Positions 21,431-30,911 of a stretch of DNA of 64,000 nt are shown one piece after another. Source of the stretch: Selaginella moellendorffii (Eukaryota > Streptophyta > Lycopodiopsida > Selaginellales > Selaginellaceae); NCBI RefSeq assembly GCF_000143415.4, contig NW_003314287.1, positions 1,776,400 through 1,840,399 of the forward strand, given 5' to 3'. Made by a program: the position numbers and the translations under genes. The stretch's first letter is position 1. Each line of letters starts with the position of its first letter. The notes under the pieces are model-generated. The model made no database searches. It had not been told where the DNA came from and worked only from the letters and a program-made list of their open reading frames with translations.

Positions 21431-24400
21431 ATGGATCCTGCTGGATCTCCCGATATTTCGGCTTCTCCCAGCAATGCCGCCGCTGCCGTGCCGCCAGAGA
21501 GCAATGCCGCGAGTTCTTCCTCTCCCGCCGCTGCTCTAGTCGCGGCCGAGGCCGAGCAAGCTCCTCCTCCTCCAAATCCAGCTCCAGGTATTGTCATCCA
21601 GGAGCCAGTACTGGCAGGGACTCACGATCACGAGGCTAGCACCTCTGGCGGGGGTGGAGATGATCAATGCGCTAGTCCATGGCTAGCGTCTCCAGCGTCC
21701 ACCAGTGCTCTTCAGTCGCCTCCTCACTCTCCCGTGGAGAGAGCTTTGAACGAGCTGGCTTTCAGTAGATTCCGGAACAATATGCGTGTTGAGGCCAGGC
21801 GATCGTCCGCTCGCCGGTCGCTGCTCGGTAGATTGGGAGCTCTCCCAGGCGACGAGACGACGTTTTCTCAGCCAAAAGACCAACATCCTTGGCAGCTGCA
21901 AAATCCCATTCCACCGTTCCCGGGTCAGGTTTGCTTTTCTTTCTCCTTACTCGATGATAAGTTCTCCGTTTTTTTTACCTGCTGATGATACCTTGTTATT
22001 TAGTGACAACTTTCTGATAGACTCCTTTGATTTGCAGGATGGGATGGCTTATCCACCGTCATCTGCGGTTTCCTCCGAGTAAGAACAGTAGAAAAATATA
22101 AAGAAGTTTGTCACGGCTTGCTGATCACTATTGAGTTTTTCATTGTAGAGGGTCAGTTGGCGAGAGGCCGTCTGTCATCGCACCACCTGGAGGGCAACCG
22201 ATTTCTGCCTACCAACGTTTCGCTCGGGCTGAGTTTGCTGAGCACATCTATGGAGTTGGACGTCTGGTTTGGAAAAGAATTTCCGTTGACGAGCTTATTC
22301 GGCACTCAAGGGTAACTCTTCTTCTTCTTCTCCTCTATTTCTGTTTCATTATAGTGAGAGCGTTGTTTTGTTTTCTATCCAGGTTACCCTGCGTGCTCCA
22401 TTATTAAGTAGCTTGGCTGCAAGTCCTGAGAGCATTAAAGCTGCGACTGTGTTTGCACGTAATTTCAACCTGGTGCTTGTAATCTTTCATTCCCGTTTCT
22501 TTGATTTTCTGATCAATCTGTCTGCAGTGCATGGCATTCTACAACCAGACTTTGGTTCTAATTTGTGTGCTTGGTTTCCTACAGATCTTCGGAACTATAT
22601 GGAGGATCCTGCTGTTCCTGAGAACGTGCAGCCGAGTGAGATAAAATTTCTGGATACTCTTCGCTTGATGAAGGCATCGATCGCACAAAAGCTAGAGCCA
22701 GTTCGGCAAAAGCTGGAACCGGCCAAAGCTAAAGTGTCTGAACTTCTCAATAAGATTGACAAGGTGCTCCGGACAAAGTTCTTTATCCAGCGAACGAGGC
22801 TTTATCATCTTCAGCAAATTTTGCTTATAGGCATCAAGTACAAGGCTGTACGCGATGAGATTTATTGCCAGATTTGCAAACAGACTACTCTCAACCCAGC
22901 CAGGTAATGTGCTCCGTCGTTGTCTTTCGTTAAACTGCATCCGTGTGATCGCTTTCAGAGTAAGTGATGCAAGGGGCTGGCAAGCAATGGCAGTTTGTGC
23001 TGGCACGTTTCCACCCTCTGAGAAGTTCAGACCTGTACTGGAGGAGCATCTTAAACAAGTACGTGTTGTATTATGAAAACTCTTGTTGAAACTGTACAAG
23101 CCTTAATGGAACAGATTGTGGATGGAATTGTGGGAGGGATGCCCGATCAAGAGAAGGCTAGATCGATGGCACTATACTGCTTAAATCGGCTTCGAAAAAT
23201 TTGCCGGGTTGGAGCACGGCAAGTAGCTCCGTCTTCAGAAGAGATTCTAGCTTCTGAGGTGACAAAGGTTCCTTTCACGTTTCCTTGTTGACAAACGTTC
23301 CCATTTCTACAGCACATGCATGTAACTTCTATTAACGTTGCCATTCCGGGGGGACTTGCTCAGGTAATATTCGGTGAACTAATAAGTAGAGCTGGTTCAT
23401 TTGGTTACTTAAAGTGCTGTAGGTTGTGTCCATGGATTCAATGACCACTGGAGGAGAAGTCACTGCCGAAATTGCAGCAAGACTTGGTTTGCCAGATGTT
23501 GGCTTTTATGGTATCTTCATAGTAACAAATGGAGGTAGAGGCTTTTAAAGTTGTTACTTCGACAAATCGGTGATGGAAAGCTTTGCAGTTGAACGATTTG
23601 CTGGAACACATGGACTTCTGTCCGAGTCGTATACGGAATGGAACGTAGGCCCCTCCCCAGAACTGGAAGAAGAAGTGCAAGCATTCAGACGGACACGGCA
23701 CTTCCTCGTGGACCACTGTGCTCAGTGCCTATACAACATGGACCCGGACTCGGTGCTGGGCAAAGACTTGAAACATGGCATCTCAGCTATGGAACATTTG
23801 AAGGAGAAGGAAATGCAGGAGAAAGCAGGCAGAGAAGCGAAAGAAACGGATCCTGAGGAGGAGGAAATCAGGGATGCTGAGCTCAGGAGATTGTTTGCTG
23901 ACGTGCATCTCCTATTCAAGAGGAACCGGTTTCCTGTTGAAGGCACTGCTTCATCAGATTCAGTCCGGGCATTCGAGTACGCTCAAGTACGATGATGGTC
24001 AATAAACCTTCCAGTAAACAAACTCAAAGTTCTTTCCTGTGCTGTTGTTTTCGCCTGACTTTCTCCTTACAGGCAACGTACGATGTGGTACACGGCCTAT
24101 ATGTCATCGAAGAAGCTGATGCGGTGATGCTAGCAGCACTACAACTGCGCGCTGAGCATGGCTCTTCTACTGATCTCGACAAGTATCTCACGTAAGATCC
24201 AAAGAAACATGTCTTTCTCTTTGAGTGTTTAAAATTTTTGTAACGCGCAGTGTACAGACTGTGGAGAACTATGGTCCCAAGGAGTACGTTACAGGCTATG
24301 AAAAGGCATGGCGGAGTGCCATTCTAAAGAAGGTCGCGACCTTGCCATGGGAAGTGGATGTCAACGTTTGCCGGAATGACTATTTGGCTTTTTTGCGCAG

Positions 24401-24905
24401 TCGATGTCCTCTCTATGGATCTTCCTGGTTCTACGTAGTGGTAACCACAAACGTCTTGTGGAATGTTAACGTTTTGCTTTCTTCCTTCGTTTTGCAGCCT
24501 AAAGCTTGTCCACAGTTCCCTAGGGAACTGTACTTTGTGTTGAATCTTTCTGGTGTTCACTTCGTGGATATCCCACTCAAGGTATGCTTACGCTTCTGTT
24601 TTTAGTTTTAAAGGCTTTTGTCTTGGTTTCAGGAAAAATTATTGCATTTGAGATACATTGAGCTCTGCAGCTGGGGTTACTCGGACTCTTCCTTTTCTTT
24701 AGTTACCGGAAACATGTAAGAGAAATCTGGGATATCTAAATATCTTTTTTTTCCTTTTTATTTTGCAGGAGCTACAACATGGAGTTTCGTCTTGGAACCA
24801 GAAATGTAAGTCCCTCAAATCAACTGCTGATGACTTACACGCCCTTTGCAGGGAAAAGAAATCGCAAAAATCTTGCAGTACTTTGTGCAACACACAGAAC
24901 TTTGA
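21431..24905 (+). CDS. MyTH4-FERM protein without motor domain
   Basis: Sixteen exons join in frame (21431-21928, 22038-22078, 22149-22311, 22383-22458, 22528-22903, 22959-23058, 23115-23258, 23313-23363, 23423-23534, 23589-23986, 24073-24191, 24251-24440, 24498-24581, 24633-24715, 24769-24805, 24852-24905) to about 841 aa. Residues 1-165 are Ala/Pro/Ser-rich. The MyTH4 domain spans about 230-440, with RDEIYCQICKQTTLNP, DARGWQAMAVCAGTFPPS and LYCLNRLRK. FERM lobes follow: F1 (VTSINVAIPGG), an acidic insert, F2 (VRAFEYAQATYDVVHGLY) and a PH-like F3 (ELYFVLNLSGVHFVDIPLKE..EIAKILQYFVQHTEL). In plant KCBP kinesin the same pair precedes a kinesin motor; here the gene stops at the end of FERM. It probably binds microtubules or membrane cargo. 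Confidence 0.88.
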
Positions 24906-27841
24906 TCTCTGATTTTATTTTTGTTTTATATGTGTGAGTGCATAGAATACTGAAATGTATATATTTGATTATCCTAAATTTATATATAGGAGCTAGTGAT
25001 TTGATTAAAACCAATCTAACAGTTATTAAAATTCTATTATATTAATAATAGTATAATAATTCCACATTTCGACCTCATATCATTCTTTCTTTTTAGAAGA
25101 ATCGAAAGTAAAGTTTTTTTGTTAATGGGTGGAACATAAGATCAGTGGATCTAGTGCAACTTGTTTCTGATCATTTTGTATAAAGTAATTTCTAAAGGAT
25201 CATTATTGTGAATCATAATTTCTAAAAACTCATTGTTATGAATGTGATTTTGAGTATTGAAAGATATTTATCAACAAATCCTTTTGAACACTCTCTCTTT
25301 ACTATCATGATAGTAAAAAATTGGCTCAATTTAATTCCTTTATTAACCTTTTTTATGCTAGTAGAGTTAATTGGACATCTCAAATTTAGTTAGACTAGAT
25401 GAGCATAAGGATGGAATTCTTAAATATTATTAGTTAAGCATATTTAACCTAATAAAGAATTTTCATCTCATTATATCTTACACTAACTAATGACAAAACC
25501 TTCACAATATTAAATCTAGTCCCTCAATATTGCTATGTGATAATTTAATATGTCCACTAAACACTTTACTATCATGCCTTATATATTAATCCTATTTTAG
25601 TTTATGTGGTATTTATAGTAAGTGTTTAGATATGCTAATGATGCATATCTATAAAATATAAAGAGTGTAATGAACACTGTAGTGTTGTTCTTATGTCCCA
25701 ATTCAACAGCAACATGTATATCTACAAACACATTGATTATAAAGTATAAATAGATTCATAAGCTTAACAATTTAGTGTTATTCCATATTTAATAAATTTT
25801 TAAGCATGTCCCAAAGATTAACTCTTGGGACTAGAGTGAAAGCCCAAAGCATGCCCAAAGGGTTAAAATATTGGTCCATTAAAATTATGTTAGACATCAT
25901 CTGATATTGTTTTATATATAGATGTTGGGTATAAAGAGCTGGTAATTATAAGGCATTTAAGTGCATATCATTTCATAGTGGAGTTTACTTCCAAATTCAA
26001 GTGCACTATATTTAGGATCAAATGAATTGTCTTAGTAATTCATATTTAACTTTTGTCAGAGTTTTTGACTTTAGTTGTATATGTAGAAACTTTTCTAGTA
26101 AATTTGAAATGATATATGTAAGATTAGTTGGATTGCACCATTCAGTAAAAATGTTATATGTATATTTGGTTATTGATAGAAGCATGTATGCAGTTGATGA
26201 GATGGCAAAATGAAACTATGCTAATGATGTTCAGAATTTTTAAACGAGTGAATCAAGAGGAAGAAACTTCTATTGGAGATATTACAAAAAAAACTAAGAT
26301 TGAGTCAAAAGAGGAAGAGTTTGGGCACGATGCTATACTGTAGTATACAATTCAAAATATTGAGTTTGATAATTTGCAAAAGAAAATTCACAAATTAAAG
26401 AAGAAGAACAAAAAGAGGAAGAGAGAAGCAAAAACAACTAAAGTAGTTACATGCAAAAAACCAAATTCCTTTTCAAATTTTGAAAATGAGTTTTAAAGTT
26501 TAAGCCCTCAAAACCACTCAATTTTATAAGCATATCTGACAATCAAGTTTTAGAAGACTTGGTCTACAATATGGAAAACCATTTTATAATAGCAAACATA
26601 AATAATTGTAAGAGATTACTTACATGCAATCCTTTTTTATCGATCATACCAAAACTTAGTGGTGTGCACTATAAAAGGGTAGGCTTTTTATGTCGATCAT
26701 CATTTAGATTCAATATATGCAAATAAAGCTTATGAGATTCATTAAGGAATTAGTGCTTGCATTAATTATGAGAAAAGTTTGAAGATAATAACTCATCTCC
26801 TCTTCTTCCTCATATTCTAAATTAACTAATTCATCAACCCCTTCAGTTTCACCACCACTGTCTTCCCTCATGACATTAATACAATATCTCATCTTATGCT
26901 TGTTAGGATATTTTAAATACCTATATCCTACCTCTTTATAATGGAAGCAATAATGCATATTACCTATTTTGCTAAGAGCAAGTTTTGCAGGTTATTGCTA
27001 CTTGTACCCATTAGAAGGAATAGACGGCCTAAAATAGTGGCAATCACCGTGAAATGATAAAACTAATAGTATATATAATCCTTAAGCTTCTCATGGAAGA
27101 AATTTAGTTGGATGCAAAGATTGGTAACAAGAGTAAGAAGAGTTACACTATGTGTTGTGAATATCACAATTAACTATATTTAATTGTTTAGTTGTAACCA
27201 CATAGCATTGAGTAAATTCACTAATTGTTACTCAAAAGTCAAACAAAAAAAGAGTATATTACTTTGCCATGAAGATGAAAAAAAGAAGAAAAAAAACATA
27301 AGAGCATACATAGAAAAAGTACAAAAATAAAAGAGATAATGCAAAAGCTAAATCTAAACCAAAAGCATAAATCCAAATGCTCCTTATAGACAATCAAAGT
27401 TACCTTTCAATTTCATATATAAAAATATGTATAGTCGATTAACTTAAAAACCCTTGTTTATATACAAAAATAAATTTAAACCACTTTGATGGCTATCAAA
27501 ATCCCACTATGTTAATTATAGCATTGTATTAATACACTTGGACCTCATAAACAAGAATTTTAATATGCATAGTAAAATCTACATGAAGTCATAAATATAC
27601 AACACAAAATCATAAGTGATGACCAATTGAACACTAACCATGCACTACCCTTCTTGCCTTAGGTAATATGAATATTTTACATCATACATAAATTTGGAAT
27701 GTTTTTTTTTATGAAATCACTATCTTAAGTTTCATAATTGAAAATATTATTGTATGCAAGAGATATGTGAGCCCTAATTCAAATGCTTTTATTTCAATTA
27801 TTTTAAATTTTATTTTATCTTGTTTGTCATTTCCTGTAAAT
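24906..27841. other. AT-rich intergenic DNA with decayed transposon traces
   Basis: Nearly 3 kb of AT-rich sequence. Around 26158-26460 the plus strand has a short Lys/Glu-rich frame. At 26710-26958 the minus strand has a zinc-knuckle-like piece. Both could be remnants of a retrotransposon gag region. No LTRs or intact gene are seen, and no kinesin motor follows the MyTH4-FERM gene. Confidence 0.4.
26710..26958 (-). pseudogene. Possible gag zinc-knuckle remnant
   Basis: An 82-aa frame starts MHYCFHYKEVGYRYLKYPNK, which looks like a degenerate CCHC knuckle (C-x-x-C replaced by C-F-H-Y, His and last Cys lost) followed by an acidic region (EGVDELVNLEYEEEEE). This resembles decayed retrotransposon gag. 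Low information; it may be chance. Confidence 0.25.
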
Positions 27842-28288
27842 TTAACAAACAGTAAATAATATTAATGAAATATTTGTATATGAAATTGTCTCTAGAAGAC
27901 CTTCCCTTTCATGCTCCACTCTTAATTCCATGGAGGCATCATCTAGTGAAATTACACCTCCCTGGTCATAATATGCAAGACATGTATCCCATATATCAGT
28001 AGCAGCTTCTAAAAAGTCAGAATATGATAGTTCGTGATAATGTCTAATTCGAAAGAAGCAACCTAAAGTTCCAACTTGAGCAGTATATATCCCTGGTGTA
28101 AATGGATTAGATTCAAAATTATTCCATACAGATGATAAACACCTGCAAAAATCATTAGGATTGGTTCCTATTTGAAATGATCGAATGCAACTTTGTACAG
28201 AACCAGCTGAGTAGGAGTGGGTTTGTTTACAATAACTAAAAATGAGCATACCAATAAATAAAAAACTAAAAGATTGCAGAAAATCCAT
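27842..28288 (-). CDS. Small secreted six-cysteine protein, copy C
   Basis: Intronless 148-aa protein. The frame is open up to 28402, but the Met at 28288 starts the signal peptide (MDFLQSFSFLFIGMLIFSYC) and matches the length of copies A and B. The mature core is SCIRSF, DFCRCLSSVWNNF, QVGTLGCFFRI, CLAYYD, SMELRVEH, ending in Cys. Spacing C-x13-C-x-C-x26-C-x25-C-x44-C is identical to the other two. It ends directly after the last Cys, two residues shorter than A and B. Function unknown; secretory. It sits alone in AT-rich DNA. Confidence 0.78.
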   Translation of the reverse strand: MDFLQSFSFLFIGMLIFSYCKQTHSYSAGSVQSCIRSFQIGTNPNDFCRCLSSVWNNFESNPFTPGIYTAQVGTLGCFFRIRHYHELSYSDFLEAATDIWDTCLAYYDQGGVISLDDASMELRVEHEREGLLETISYTNISLILFTVC

Positions 28289-28324
28289 TTTACTAATTGA
28301 TAATTTTAAGCGAATGATTATAGG

Positions 28325-28330
28325 TTTATA
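28325..28330 (-). promoter_or_regulatory. TATA-like element of secreted-protein copy C
   Basis: TATAAACC on the minus strand about 37 bp before the preferred ATG, in a context (GGAT-TTATAAACC-TA..ATTC) also found upstream of copy A. This suggests the duplication included the core promoter. Confidence 0.4.
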
Positions 28331-28402
28331 AAATCCACCAATCAAACAAAGTTGTTGATAAAATTTTGTTTTTAACATAATAATAATTGCTATGGAGTTC
28401 AA

Positions 28403-29432
28403 AGAAATTAGTGTTTTTTATTTAGTGCTAGTATATCCTAGGATATTCTTCAAACTAATGGCTTTATACTGAACTTTTATAATTTTCTTTAGTAAATTTT
28501 TACCGTATGTTATGATTGTAGGCAGAAATCATTATGTGAGTTAATGAAAAACTTAAGAAACTAAAAATTTGATTCAGACATTAACTTTTTCCTATACTTC
28601 CACACCATCACTTTCCATAGGCAAGGTGAGCTTAAGAGACTCTTATCTTTTCTTCTTGGTTTTCCTATGCTACTAGAATACTCAAAAAAGCTTCAAGAGT
28701 AGCATGTGAAATTTCTCATTTGCATCTTGTTAAATAGCTTTAGAACAAGTTCTTAGGTTAACAGTGGGCTATACAGAGTTATATGGAGAATTTCTTGAAC
28801 CATCCTTAATCTCTTGCATTTTACATTGACCATAAAAATATAACTCTTATTAGCTGCTGCAATAAGAAGCAATATTGATCACTAAAATTTTGTTTTTTTT
28901 CTCTCATTTGCTTTGCCATTTTGATTTTTGATGTAACCTTTGATTAGAAAATTCAAAGGGAAATTGATTTATGTTATCCTATGAATTCTTTTGTCACAAG
29001 CTATATATTGTGTCTTAACCAAATGCTTTTCTAAAGGTTTATGAAAGTATGATAGTTTACTTGTATATTTAATCATAAAGTGAAATTTGAATATGAGCCA
29101 ATCTACTAACGCCATGTACCTCACCACTTAAGAGGCTCTTACCCTGGGCAGTGCAATAGTTCATGGGTCTTTAACACTCTATGGTGGATGTCTTTGATGA
29201 TCACCTTGTGTTTCATGGCTAATGCTTATGGCCTTTAATGTTTATGTATCATGAAACAAACATAATTATGTTCATGTTGAAATGATAATGGAAAATATGG
29301 ATCTTGTACAGGTAACTTGGTAAGCAAAGTGTGGGATTTAGTTGAATCGGCCAGCTAAGGTAAGCTTCACGTTTGTATGTTCATATTAAAATGTGAAGAC
29401 GTGCCATTATTTCAGCACGCAAGATAAAAAAG
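28403..29432. other. AT-rich region before the protease gene
   Basis: About 1 kb of AT-rich DNA with no supported gene. The last 100 bases are the likely promoter and leader of the aspartic protease. Confidence 0.4.
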
Positions 29433-30866
29433 GTGCGGACAATGCCAGTCATGGATTGTTGTTTGGGTCGGAAGAAAGACGGTATGGAGCTGCGCGTACT
29501 TCTTCTTGTCCTGGTAAGCTATGGCATCCACGCTCTCTCGGAACACCACCCAGGATATAGATTAGAGCTCAAGCAAGTAGACTCCTACGCTTCCGGCACG
29601 CTGACCAGAGCAAAGAGGCTCGAGAAGGCGCTCAAGACGAGTAAATCCCGAGCAAACTTCTTCTCGGATCGAAGGAAAACATCGAATAGTCCTACCAAAT
29701 CAAACAACACTCGCGACCGCCACTCGCCGGAGCTGTCGAGCTCCATCTATCAGGCTGGCGGGGGAGAAGGCGAGTATATGATGGAGCTGAGCATTGGAAC
29801 TCCTCCACAGCTGATCCCGGCCATGATCGACACAGGGAGTGATCTCGTTTGGCTCAAGTGTGATAATTGCGATCACTGCGACTTGGATCATCACGGCGAG
29901 ACCATTTTTTTCTCCGATGCTTCCAGTTCATACAAGAAGCTCCCGTGCAATAGCACGCACTGCAGTGGCATGTCCTCGGCTGGGATTGGTCCTCGCTGCG
30001 AGGAAACTTGCAAATACAAGTATGAGTACGGTGACGGTTCCAGGACTTCCGGAGATGTTGGCTCCGACAGGATCAGCTTCCGAAGCCATGGAGCCGGAGA
30101 GGATCACAGGAGTTTCTTTGATGGTTTCTTGTTTGGCTGTGGACGGAAGCTAAAAGGTGACTGGAACTTCACCCAGGGATTGATTGGTTTGGGACAAAAA
30201 TCGCACTCGTTGATCCAGCAGCTCGGGGATAAACTTGGCTACAAATTCTCGTATTGTCTCGTGAGCTATGACAGCCCTCCAAGTGCAAAGAGCTTTCTCT
30301 TTCTGGGATCTTCCGCGGCTTTGAGAGGCCATGATGTTGTTTCCACCCCGATTCTTCACGGTGATCACCTGGATCAAACCCTCTACTACGTAGATCTCCA
30401 AAGTATCACGGTCGGTGGCGTTCCAGTGGTGGTCTATGATAAAGAATCAGGTCACAACACTAGCGTTGGACCTTTTCTAGCGAACAAGACTGTTATTGAC
30501 TCCGGAACCACGTACACCTTGCTAACTCCCCCGGTTTACGAAGCCATGAGGAAATCAATCGAGGAACAAGTGATACTTCCCACACTCGGCAATTCGGCGG
30601 GCCTTGATCTTTGCTTCAACAGTTCTGGGGACACGAGCTATGGCTTCCCAAGCGTCACCTTTTACTTCGCAAACCAGGTCCAGCTCGTTCTTCCATTCGA
30701 GAACATCTTCCAGGTGACGAGCAGAGATGTAGTGTGCTTGAGCATGGATTCTTCCGGTGGTGATCTTTCCATCATTGGAAACATGCAACAGCAAAACTTC
30801 CACATTCTCTATGATCTCGTTGCCTCTCAGATCTCCTTCCAGAGAGTTGAGTGTGAAAACCTCTAA
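29433..30866 (+). CDS. Aspartic protease, nepenthesin/A1 plant type
   Basis: Intronless, 477 aa from the first Met, or 460 aa from the Met at 29484, which directly starts a signal peptide (MELRVLLLVLVSYGIHALS) and is the likelier start. A propeptide follows. The mature enzyme begins near GEYMMELSIGTPPQ, with the first catalytic motif DTGSDLVWLKC, a nepenthesin-type Cys-rich insert (CDNCDHCDLD, CNSTHCSGM, CKYKYEYGDGS) and the second catalytic motif IDSGTTYT. The C-terminus has SIIGNMQQQNFHILYDL. It is an endopeptidase of the secretory pathway or apoplast. Both catalytic Asp are present, so it is likely active. The PPR gene starts 45 bp after its stop. Confidence 0.93.
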   Translation: MRTMPVMDCCLGRKKDGMELRVLLLVLVSYGIHALSEHHPGYRLELKQVDSYASGTLTRAKRLEKALKTSKSRANFFSDRRKTSNSPTKSNNTRDRHSPELSSSIYQAGGGEGEYMMELSIGTPPQLIPAMIDTGSDLVWLKCDNCDHCDLDHHGETIFFSDASSSYKKLPCNSTHCSGMSSAGIGPRCEETCKYKYEYGDGSRTSGDVGSDRISFRSHGAGEDHRSFFDGFLFGCGRKLKGDWNFTQGLIGLGQKSHSLIQQLGDKLGYKFSYCLVSYDSPPSAKSFLFLGSSAALRGHDVVSTPILHGDHLDQTLYYVDLQSITVGGVPVVVYDKESGHNTSVGPFLANKTVIDSGTTYTLLTPPVYEAMRKSIEEQVILPTLGNSAGLDLCFNSSGDTSYGFPSVTFYFANQVQLVLPFENIFQVTSRDVVCLSMDSSGGDLSIIGNMQQQNFHILYDLVASQISFQRVECENL

Positions 30867-30911
30867 CAAGTATGATCAACTAAAGATATTTTTGATTCAA
30901 AAGTGTAGGCA

